Shown: piece after piece, positions 49,864-58,038 of the stretch
How positions within the stretch are numbered: the stretch's first letter is position 1
Layout of the letters: every line of letters starts with the position of its first letter
Assembly (NCBI RefSeq): GCF_038051925.1
Contig: NZ_CP150634.1
Location: 496,001 to 560,000 of the forward strand
Direction of reading: 5' to 3'
Origin: Methylotuvimicrobium sp. KM2
GTDB lineage: Bacteria > Pseudomonadota > Gammaproteobacteria > Methylococcales > Methylomonadaceae
DNA length: 64,000 nt
Made by a program: the position numbers and the translations under genes
The notes under the pieces: generated by a model
The model's database searches: none
Told to the model about the DNA's origin: nothing
What the model saw: only the letters and a program-made list of their open reading frames with translations

Positions 49864-52221
49864 ATGCTCAGGATTTTTCGTTTTTGCGTGTTATTGGCCG
49901 GTTTGTGGGCCGGGCTTTGCTTTCCTACTTCGGCGCATGCGCTAAGGAGTCCGGAGCAGAAAATCGCGCAATTGGATTTTCGCGATATCGCCGTCGGCGA
50001 TGCGCTGAAAGTCCTGTCGGATCAATCCGGCTTGAATATCATCGCCTCGCAGGAAGCGGCGCAGATTCACATCACGATGTATTTGCAAGACATTACGCCG
50101 ATGGAGGTGATCGACGCGATCTCCAAAACCTACAATTTGTGGTATCAGCACGACGGCAGCGCCAATATCATTCGTATTTACACGATCAAGGAATACCGGA
50201 TGGAGCAGGTGGAGTTTAAAAGGGAAGAAACCGAAATCTTTACGATGAAGAATGCTAAGAACGCGCTGGACTTGGCCGAAACGATACAGAATTTGTTCAT
50301 GGAGCGGGTGCGCTTGAGCTACGGGCGTAACCAAAACGAACTGATGATGGATTTGAGTCAGCGTTTTCAACGCTTCAATATGTTGGATAGCCAGACGACG
50401 CTGGGCTCCGGCGGGTCGCGCGGCGGCGGTGGTGGCGGTGGCGGCGGTATGGGTGGCGGCATGGGAGGAATGGGCGGCGGCATGGGCGGCAGTATGGGAG
50501 GTATGGGCGGCAGTATGGGCGGTATGGGCGGTATGGGCAGCCAACAAAACATGCGCGCCAATCGTCAAGTCGAAATGGACGAGCAAATGCGCCTCCAGAC
50601 CGAGTTGATGCGCAAATATGCGGACGACCCGCAAGCCTTTCTGGCGGGCGATGCCGAACGCGGTCGTACGCTGCTGAGAGAAAGCGTGCAAATGCAGGCG
50701 CCGATCTATGTCGGCGTCATCAAGCACCAGAACCGCGTTTTGGTTCGCACGCGCGATTTCGATGCGATGCAGGAAATACGGCAATTGTACAAAACACTGG
50801 ATACCGAGAGTTCCATGCTGTTGATGGAAGTCAAGATCCTGTCTCTGGATTTGTCGGACGGTTACGACTCTTTGTTCGATTTCAAGATTCGTCAGGGCGA
50901 TGCCAATATTTCGACCTTGAATGCGACCAGCGCGCTCAATAGCGCCATCAATACCGCGGCCGCCGTGTTCGATCCGAGTTTGCTGGCGACCGTGATCAGC
51001 GAGAAGTTCGAGATGCGTTTGCAGTTATTGGAAAATGAAGGCCGCGTGACCGAGTTGGCGACGCCGATGTTGATGACCACCAATCAGGAGGTTAGCCGGG
51101 TGTTCGTCGGCGAGGAACGCCCTATCGTCAGCGGTTATTCGGCTTCCAGCACCTCGAATAATGTTACCGCGCCCGGTTCGTCGACGGTGGTTCAGCCGAT
51201 TCTGGTGCCGGAAACCGATACCCGCGCGATCGGTACGACTTTATTGTTGACGCCTAATATCAATGCGGACCGGACCGTGACCATTCAATTGTTGGTCGAG
51301 CAATCGGCGATCGCCAATGGTCAAGCGACGATTCCTGTACAGGTTGCCGATGCTTTGGTCGAGGCGCGTATCGATTTGGTCCAGGAACGGACTTTCAGCG
51401 GCACGGTTGTCGCCAATGACGGTTCGTCCATCGCGGTCGGCGGCTTGATCGAGGAAGGCGCGCGCAGCCGGGAAAACAAGGTGCCTATCTTGGGCGATTT
51501 GCCCCTATTGGGTTTTTTCTTTCGCGAAGAGGCGCAGGCGCGCGAGCGGCGCGAATTGGTCATCGTCATCAAGCCGCATATCATCGGCACGCCGGCCGAA
51601 GCGCAAGACGTGAGCCGAGCCATGGCCGAGAAAAACAGCGTGCATCCGAGCGCGCCGGAGGCCGGTAATTTGAATGTCTACAGCAATCCGGACAGCACTC
51701 ATAAAGGCTATGTGCTCGAACAGCCCTATAAGCAATACAGGAAACAAGACGCGACCGATAAGTATCGGGGACGCGGGGATTCCAGAGAGTTTCCCGGAAG
51801 ATCCGGCGCTTCGCGCTCGGAATCGACTTCGGCGCAGCAAACTTATATGGACTTGACGCGCTATGCGGCCGAATCGATTCGGGTATCGCCGGAACAGCGC
51901 CAACCCCATGCCAAAATTCAACCGGCCGCGTTGCAACAGCAAGCGCCGCTGGCATTGTTGCCGAACGAGTCGATTCGGATATTGCCGTTTGAAAGTTGGC
52001 GGCAAGGCGGGGTTTATGTCACGGCGCTGGAAGTACGCAATGCATCGCCGCAACCGGTCGCGATCGATCAAAGGCAGCTCAAGGGGCGCTGGCTGGCGGC
52101 GACTTTGGAAGGCGATCATCTTGCCGCGCAAGGAGACTTCGGCGATTCGACCTATTTGTATCTGATCTCCGCCGAGCCGTTCGACGATATCATCGCCCAT
52201 TTGCCGGGAAGCGGAGGTTAG
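49864..52221 (+). CDS. Secretin (MshL/PilQ/GspD type) with extra C-terminal domain
   Basis: 785 residues from the ATG at 49864; a GTG at 49837 falls in the duplicated remnant. Signal peptide (about 1-26). An STN/N0-like domain (about 35-110, LDFRDIAVGDALKVLSDQSG, ITPMEVIDAISKTYNLWY), a Gly/Met low-complexity linker (about 180-230), an N-domain, then the secretin barrel (about 310-590) ending in VPILGDLPLLGFFFR and ELVIVIKPHII. The last ~75 residues (SIRILPFESWRQGGVYVTAL, LKGRWLAATLEGDHLA, DSTYLYLISAEPF) form a further domain that resembles the DUF3438/TIGR03749 proteins of integrative conjugative elements. It forms the outer-membrane pore of this system. Confidence 0.9.
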   Translation: MLRIFRFCVLLAGLWAGLCFPTSAHALRSPEQKIAQLDFRDIAVGDALKVLSDQSGLNIIASQEAAQIHITMYLQDITPMEVIDAISKTYNLWYQHDGSANIIRIYTIKEYRMEQVEFKREETEIFTMKNAKNALDLAETIQNLFMERVRLSYGRNQNELMMDLSQRFQRFNMLDSQTTLGSGGSRGGGGGGGGGMGGGMGGMGGGMGGSMGGMGGSMGGMGGMGSQQNMRANRQVEMDEQMRLQTELMRKYADDPQAFLAGDAERGRTLLRESVQMQAPIYVGVIKHQNRVLVRTRDFDAMQEIRQLYKTLDTESSMLLMEVKILSLDLSDGYDSLFDFKIRQGDANISTLNATSALNSAINTAAAVFDPSLLATVISEKFEMRLQLLENEGRVTELATPMLMTTNQEVSRVFVGEERPIVSGYSASSTSNNVTAPGSSTVVQPILVPETDTRAIGTTLLLTPNINADRTVTIQLLVEQSAIANGQATIPVQVADALVEARIDLVQERTFSGTVVANDGSSIAVGGLIEEGARSRENKVPILGDLPLLGFFFREEAQARERRELVIVIKPHIIGTPAEAQDVSRAMAEKNSVHPSAPEAGNLNVYSNPDSTHKGYVLEQPYKQYRKQDATDKYRGRGDSREFPGRSGASRSESTSAQQTYMDLTRYAAESIRVSPEQRQPHAKIQPAALQQQAPLALLPNESIRILPFESWRQGGVYVTALEVRNASPQPVAIDQRQLKGRWLAATLEGDHLAAQGDFGDSTYLYLISAEPFDDIIAHLPGSGG

Positions 52222-52224
52222 GAA

Positions 52225-52392
52225 TATGCACAAAATAACTTCGCGAAACAGTAAGCTTTGTGGAGGTTCGGTAACTCGCTTGACAGGCCGCCGTGAATAC
52301 ATCCTTGTAGGCTTGACGGCGTCTGTCCCTGCCGCCGACACCTGTCAAGCGAGCCACCGAACCCCCTTCTTGCATTTGAAGAAGTTATTTAA
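52225..52392. repeat. CORE hairpin with outer arms, before the beta-barrel gene
   Basis: Inner arms GGTTCGGTAACTCGCTTGAC-AGG (52265-52287) and CCTGTCAAGCGAGCCACCGA-ACC (52341-52363) pair at 21 of 23 positions; the core is at 52286-52313 and the inner hairpin is ACGGCG...TGCCGCCG. Outside these, GCACAAAATAACTTCG (~52231) and GAAGAAGTTATTTAATGC (~52377) are also complementary, so the element is at least ~165 bp. An open frame runs through it into the beta-barrel gene. Confidence 0.85.
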
Positions 52393-52471
52393 TGCTCGCT
52401 CTTTAATCGTAACAGGACCGGACGACATTCGACGGAGCCTTTCGGAAAAGCGGTGTCGGTTTCTTGCGCTA

Positions 52472-53476
52472 ATGGGATTGGTTTCCGTTTCGGCTTGGGG
52501 GCAAGTGCCCGAGCTTAACATGCATGTCTTCGAGACGCCGCCCGCGCCGATTCCGGTAACGAATATAACGGCCGGACTCGATCAAGATGAAATGACGTCC
52601 TTTCAAATGGTCATTTTCGATCCGGAGGCCGAAGCCGAAACCTTGGACGAATATCCCCGGCATCGGCAACGGCGGCAGGTGGTCGACGATTTTAGCGTTC
52701 TGGTCGCCGGCGATATCGGTTATCAGCGAGAAAGCCTGGCGTGGAGCGTCGCTTCGGCGGATGGTGCGGTCGACCCGATTACGCGTGTCGAATGGCAAGA
52801 CCTCGATACCTGGAAACTAAAAGGCCGCATGGATATCGTTTCGCCGAGCGGCATTACGCTGCGCGGCGATGCCGGTTACGCCTGGGTTTTGAACGGCAGC
52901 GGGCAGGAAGCCGGCTTCGACGGCGCACCGAATTCCCAGAATGCCGGTGACGGCTACAGTTGGGACGTCTCGGTCGGACTAGGCTACCGCCTACAGGTCG
53001 GCGACACCGAATCGGTCGCCATCGCCGCGACGCCTTTGGCGGGTTATGCCTGGCGGCGGCAACGTTATGTAATGCAAGGCGCGGAAGAAAACCGTTATGC
53101 CGCGAGTTGGCAAGGGCCTTGGGTCGGTCTGGATACGGCTTTGACCTGGCTCGACTATCACCAGTTGTTTGTTTCCGCGCAGTATCATTGGGCCGATTAC
53201 GAGGCGTCCGGCGACTGGCGGCAGTTGGCCGATGTGCGTCATCCCGATAGTTTCGAGCATGAAGCCGATGCGACCGGTTATCTGGGGTCGTTGGGTTACC
53301 GTTATATGCGTCCCGAGGGCTGGGGCTTGAGTCTGAGTTTCGATTATCAAAAATGGCAGGGCGATCCAGGGCGGGAGCGGTTTAATTTTGCCAACGGCGA
53401 GGTCGTGGAGTCGCGATTCAAAGATCTGTCGCGCGAGTCGGTCGGCGTCAATTTAGGCATCAATTTACAATTTTGA
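52472..53476 (+). CDS. Predicted outer-membrane beta-barrel, omptin-like
   Basis: 334 residues from the ATG at 52472, with a short signal-like start (MGLVSVSAWGQ). The frame stays open back to 52226, but that part translates the CORE repeat, so the original N-terminus may have been altered. The body alternates strands with many Trp/Tyr and ends in INLQF, the C-terminal Phe of BAM substrates. TRVEWQDLDTWKLKGRMDI, LAGYAWRRQRYVMQ, PWVGLDTALTWLDYHQLFVS and DSFEHEADATGYLGSLGYRY resemble the strand order of omptin proteases, and a D/E-H cluster is near the expected loop. Activity is not certain. It lies between the secretin and the subtilase. Confidence 0.62.
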   Translation: MGLVSVSAWGQVPELNMHVFETPPAPIPVTNITAGLDQDEMTSFQMVIFDPEAEAETLDEYPRHRQRRQVVDDFSVLVAGDIGYQRESLAWSVASADGAVDPITRVEWQDLDTWKLKGRMDIVSPSGITLRGDAGYAWVLNGSGQEAGFDGAPNSQNAGDGYSWDVSVGLGYRLQVGDTESVAIAATPLAGYAWRRQRYVMQGAEENRYAASWQGPWVGLDTALTWLDYHQLFVSAQYHWADYEASGDWRQLADVRHPDSFEHEADATGYLGSLGYRYMRPEGWGLSLSFDYQKWQGDPGRERFNFANGEVVESRFKDLSRESVGVNLGINLQF

Positions 53477-53483
53477 ACGCGTC

Positions 53484-55349
53484 TGCTGGGAGCGATCCGG
53501 TTCCTTGTGGGAGCGACGCCTTCGTCGCGATTTCGAAGTCGGGAACGTTAAGTAACAGTCAAGGGCATCGAAGCCACATTGGCTAAGATGGCAAGACTTC
53601 GCGCGGGGCGAATGTTACAAACCCGCCCGCGCGAAGTCTATCCCTAGCGCTTGCGTAGGATGGGTAGAGGCGGAAGCCGAACCCCATCGTTTCACTTAAA
53701 TTTTTAATGGTTCCCACGCTCTGCGTGGGAACCCAGGCGGGGACGCTCCAGCGTCCCCGAACCGCAGAGCGGTTCGGGCTGCATTCCCACGCCGGAGCGT
53801 GGGAACGATGGAATGCTGGGAGCGATCCGGCTCCTTGTGGGAGCGACGCCTTCGTCGCGATTTCGAAGTCGGGAACGTTAAGTAACAGTCAAGGGCATCG
53901 AAGTCACATTGGCTAAGATGGCAAGACTCCGCGCGGGGCGAATGTTACAAACTCGCCCGCGCGAAGTATATCCCTAGCGCTTGCGTAGGATGGGTAGAGG
54001 CGGAAGCCGAAACCCATCGTTTCACTTAAATGTTTAATGGTTCCCACGCTCCGCGTGGGAACCCAGGCGGGGACGCTCCAGCGTCCCCGAACCGCAGAGC
54101 GGTTCGGGCTGCATTCCCACGCCGGAGCGTGGGAACGATGGAATGCTGGGAGCGATCCGGCACCCTGTGGGAGCGACGCCTTCGTCGCGATTTCGAAGTC
54201 GGGAACGTTAAGTAACAGTCAAGGGCATCGAAGTCACATTGGCTAAGATGGCAAGAACCCCGCGGGGCGAATGTTACAAACCCGCCCGCGCGAAGTATAT
54301 CCCTAGCGCTTGCGTAGGATGGGTAGAGGCGGAAGCCGAACCCCATCGTTTCACTTAAATTTTTAATGGTTCCCACACTCTGCGTGGGAACCCAGGCGGG
54401 GACGCTCCAGCGTCCCCGAACCGCAGAGCGGTTCGGGCTGCATTCCCACGCCGGAGCGTGGGAACGATGGAATGCTGGGAGCGATCCGGCTCCTTGTGGG
54501 AGCGACGCCTTCGTCGCGATTTCGAAGTCGGGAACGTTAAGTAACAGTCAAGGGCATCGAAGTCACATTGGCTAAGATGGCAAGACTCCGCGCGGGGCGA
54601 ATGTTACAAACTCGCCCGCGCGAAGTATATCCCTAGCGCTTGCGTAGGATGGGTAGAGGCGGAAGCCGAAACCCATCGTTTCACTTAAATGTTTAATGGT
54701 TCCCACGCTCTGCGTGGGAACCCAGGCGGGGACGCTCCAGCGTCCCCGAACCGCAGAGCGGTTCGGGCTGCATTCCCACGCCGGAGCGTGGGAACGATGG
54801 AATGCTGGGAGCGATCCGGCTCCTTGTGGGAGCGACGCCTTCGTCGCGATTTCGAAGTCGGGAACGTTAAGTAACAGTCAAGGGCATCGAAGTCACATTG
54901 GCTAAGATGGCAAGACTCCGCGCGGGGCGAATGTTACAAACTCGCCCGCGCGAAGTATATCCCTAGCGCTTGCGTAGGATGGGTAGAGGCGGAAGCCGAA
55001 ACCCATCGTTTCACTTAAATGTTTAATGGTTCCCACGCTCCGCGTGGGAACCCAGGCGGGGACGCTCCAGCGTCCCCGAACCGCAGAGCGGTTCGGGCTG
55101 CATTCCCACGCCGGAGCGTGGGAACGATGGAATGCTGGGAGCGATCCGGCACCCTGTGGGAGCGACGCCTTCGTCGCGATTTCGAAGTCGGGAACGTTAA
55201 GTAACAGTCAAGGGCATCGAAGTCACATTGGCTAAGATGGCAAGAACCCCGCGGGGCGAATGTTACAAACCCGCCCGCGCGAAGTATATCCCTAGCGCTT
55301 GCGTAGGATGGGTAGAGGCGGAAGCCGAAACCCATCGTTTCACTTAAAT
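53484..55349. repeat. Tandem array of a ~330-bp composite repeat unit (5.7 copies)
   Basis: Units begin TGCTGGGAGCGATCCGG at 53484, 53814, 54144, 54473, 54803 and 55133; the last is cut after ~216 bp by the subtilase gene. Each contains, in order: GTGGGAGCGACGCCTTCGTC, a family A piece (GTTAAGTAACAGTCAAGGGC, CACATTGGCTAAGATGG), a CGCGGGGCGAATGTTACAAA...CGCCCGCGCG hairpin, one REP (AGAGGCGGAAGCC form), and the four-hairpin cluster GTTCCCACGCT / GGGGACGCTCCAGCGTCCCC / GAACCGCAGAGCGGTTC / TTCCCACGCCGGAGCGTGGGAA. Units 2-3 and 5-6 share the same diagnostic variants, so a two-unit block was copied. No gene is present. Confidence 0.95.
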
Positions 55350-55353
55350 TTGA

Positions 55354-58038
55354 ATGCTTATGATGAATCGATACCGTTTAGTGTTTCTATTGATGGTCTG
55401 CTGCGGCATGTCGGCACAGGCCGCGGACATACGTTTGAGCAGTCATCTGCAACGCTTGCAAGCCGAATTTCGTCAGCACAGCGCCGCCGGCAAACCCGTT
55501 CATAGCTTCGTTTCCACCGATCCCACGCTGTCGGTGATCGATCATCGCTATGTCGTGCTCGATATTTCGGCAGCCGATTCGGCACAGGCCGAAACGCTGC
55601 TCGAACACTTGCAAGCACTCGGCATGACGCACGCGGTACGCTATAAACACCTCGTTTCCGGCGCGTTTCCGATCGAAAGCTTGCATGAGCTCGAAGGATT
55701 GTCCGGCGTCAATTGGGTGCAAGCATCGAGCGCGGCGCGCCATGCGCTGGGTCCGCCCGGCGGCTTGGCCTACAACGCGGCCGATGCGGCGATGTTTACC
55801 GATGTCGTGCGCAAACGCTATAACGTCGACGGCAGCGGCGTGACGATCGGCGTCTTGTCCGACAGCTACAACTGTTTGGACGGCGCGGCGGACGACGTGC
55901 TCAGCGGCGATCTGCCGGACGATGTCGTCGTGTTGCAGGACTATCCGTTTTGCGAAGAGGGCTTGAGCGACGAAGGCCGGGCGATGATGCAATTGGTTTA
56001 CGACATCGCTCCGGGGGCGAAGCAGATGTTTTATACCGCATGGATGGGCGCGGCCGGCTTTGCCCAAGGCATTCAGCGTTTGGCCGATGCCGGCGCCGAT
56101 ATCATCGTCGACGACATCGCCTACCTGACCATGCCGATGTTCCAAGACGGCCCGATCGCGCAATCGGTCGACGAAGTCAAGGCGCGCGGCGTCGCTTATT
56201 TTTCTTCGGCGGGGAACATGGCTAGGCTGTCTTACGAAAACGATTTCGTGTCGGGCCGCGAGCCTTTGTCGTCCGATACTGCGCACGATTTCGGCAAGGC
56301 GGCGGGGCAGGCTTCCGATTTTTATCAGAAAATCACAATACCTCAAAACACGGGCGTGCGCATCGTGTTGCAATGGGACGACCCGGCTGAAATTGCCGGC
56401 GGAGCAGGCGCGAAAACCGATCTGGATTTGTTTTTATTGGATCACAGCAAACGGCGCATCCTATCCAGCAGCCAGGACAGCAATATCGGACACAATCCGG
56501 TCGAGATTCTTGGCATCGGGCATTCGATGGAAACGACCGAGTTTTATTTATATATCAGCCATCGGGCCGGACCCGCGCCTAAGCATGTCAAATATGTGCT
56601 GTTCGGCCCGCCCGCGCCTTGGCCGGATGCGAAAGAAGACGAATTGGTACAGCTTAGCGTGCAATTTAACAACGGCGCTCCGACTTTGGTCATGCCCGAT
56701 GGGCAGGTGATGCAGCGCGGCAAGGCCGTTGTCGTTTTGGAACGTGAAATTGTCGAAATCAATACGCAAGAGAGACCTTTATTTCTAGGCAGCGACGGCA
56801 ATGTTCTAATCGAATACAAAGACGAGTTTCATCGCATCGGTACGCCCTATTTGCCTATTTGGTTCATTCCAGAAGGCTTCAAGGCCGCTTTGATCGGCGG
56901 CGAACTGATTCTTTACCGCGATATCGAAGATGTCGTGCCCTTGACTATCGACCACTACCCCACCCACAGCGGCACCGTTTACGGTCATGCCAACGCGGCC
57001 GGCGCGATGGCGGTCGGCGCGATTCCCTACGAGGAAACGCCGTGGTTCGGCACGCCGATTACAGACAGCAAGATCCAGTATTTTTCATCGGCGGGCGGCA
57101 CGCCGATTTATTTCAATCGGGACGGGATCAGGCACAGTCAGGCAGAACAGCGCCTTAAACCCGATATCGTCGCGCCCGATAATAGCGACACGACATTTTT
57201 CGGCAATGACAACGACGGCAGCGGCTTTCCCAATTTTACCGGCACCTCGGCGGCCGCTCCGAACGCCGCCGCCTTGGCCGGCTTATTGAAGCAGGCGTTT
57301 CCGTTTTTAAGCCCCGATCAAGTTCATCTGGCGATGCGTAAAGGCAGCCAGCCGCTGCACGATCCCGCAGGCAATGTTTCACAACCGGCCCCGGCCAATC
57401 CGGACTGTGAATTCGCGGACGACTTCAATTGGGGGACCGGTTGCGGTCTGATAAAGGCGGACCGGATTTTTAGCGAAGCCGGTCATGCGGCCGATTCCGT
57501 GTATTTAACCCTAAAGGCAATCGAGCCTCTCGTCATTGCCGGCCGCGAATTCGACTATCGCTTCGAAGTGCACAATTTCAGCGGACAAACCTTGACCAAT
57601 TTACAGGTTAGCGCCAAGCGTTTGCCGAAATTCCTCCGCTATCGCTACGTCGACGGCTGCCCGAACTTCAACAGAAAGAAAGTCGAATGCAAATTCCCCG
57701 ACTTGCCTTCCGGCGGCACGGCGGCTTTTAGCATCGGCGTGATGCCGAGGAACAATCCGACACGGCGTTTACTGCTCGAAGCGGAAGTATCGACCGACGC
57801 GCCGGTCGATTTAAGCGGCGCGCAAGCCGTGCTGGATATCGAACTACTGGCGGTGCCCGGCGATATCAACGGCGACGGCTGCGTGGACAAAGCCGATTGG
57901 CGCCGCCTGTTCAGCGCCTATCGACGAGGCGATCATAAACCGGCCTACGACTTGGACGGCGACGGCCTGGTCGGACAAAGCGATTTGCAGATATTGAAAA
58001 CGCTCTACTCCAGACCGGGAGGTAGACGATGCCGTTGA
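55354..58038 (+). CDS. Exported S8-like (subtilase) peptidase with atypical Asp-Glu-Ser centre and dockerin-like C-terminus
   Basis: 894 residues; signal peptide (about 1-23). The S8 fold is recognisable: D170 in GVLSDSYNC, N288 in FFSSAGN, and S632 in GTSAAAPNAAALAGL. Where subtilases have H-G-T-H, this protein has SDEGRAMMQLVYDIAPGA with E207, the alignment position of the catalytic Glu of sedolisins. A ~340-residue insertion (including a beta-sandwich with DLDLFLLDHSKRRIL) separates N288 from S632. A C-terminal DUF11-like beta domain (about 705-825) is followed by two calcium-loop repeats, DINGDGCVDKADW and DLDGDGLVGQSDL (about 837-885), a dockerin-type module. It ends 10 bp inside the next prepilin gene, which suggests coupling and a joint role. 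Confidence 0.85.
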   Translation: MLMMNRYRLVFLLMVCCGMSAQAADIRLSSHLQRLQAEFRQHSAAGKPVHSFVSTDPTLSVIDHRYVVLDISAADSAQAETLLEHLQALGMTHAVRYKHLVSGAFPIESLHELEGLSGVNWVQASSAARHALGPPGGLAYNAADAAMFTDVVRKRYNVDGSGVTIGVLSDSYNCLDGAADDVLSGDLPDDVVVLQDYPFCEEGLSDEGRAMMQLVYDIAPGAKQMFYTAWMGAAGFAQGIQRLADAGADIIVDDIAYLTMPMFQDGPIAQSVDEVKARGVAYFSSAGNMARLSYENDFVSGREPLSSDTAHDFGKAAGQASDFYQKITIPQNTGVRIVLQWDDPAEIAGGAGAKTDLDLFLLDHSKRRILSSSQDSNIGHNPVEILGIGHSMETTEFYLYISHRAGPAPKHVKYVLFGPPAPWPDAKEDELVQLSVQFNNGAPTLVMPDGQVMQRGKAVVVLEREIVEINTQERPLFLGSDGNVLIEYKDEFHRIGTPYLPIWFIPEGFKAALIGGELILYRDIEDVVPLTIDHYPTHSGTVYGHANAAGAMAVGAIPYEETPWFGTPITDSKIQYFSSAGGTPIYFNRDGIRHSQAEQRLKPDIVAPDNSDTTFFGNDNDGSGFPNFTGTSAAAPNAAALAGLLKQAFPFLSPDQVHLAMRKGSQPLHDPAGNVSQPAPANPDCEFADDFNWGTGCGLIKADRIFSEAGHAADSVYLTLKAIEPLVIAGREFDYRFEVHNFSGQTLTNLQVSAKRLPKFLRYRYVDGCPNFNRKKVECKFPDLPSGGTAAFSIGVMPRNNPTRRLLLEAEVSTDAPVDLSGAQAVLDIELLAVPGDINGDGCVDKADWRRLFSAYRRGDHKPAYDLDGDGLVGQSDLQILKTLYSRPGGRRCR

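Noticed and set aside
53484-55349. CRISPR array
   Set aside because: The period is regular but the whole 330-bp unit is repeated; there are no short repeats with unique spacers and no cas genes.
53707-55505. Series of identical 61-116 codon frames in the 330-bp array
   Set aside because: They repeat once per unit, exist on both strands, and come from hairpin clusters; they are repeat translations, not a gene family.
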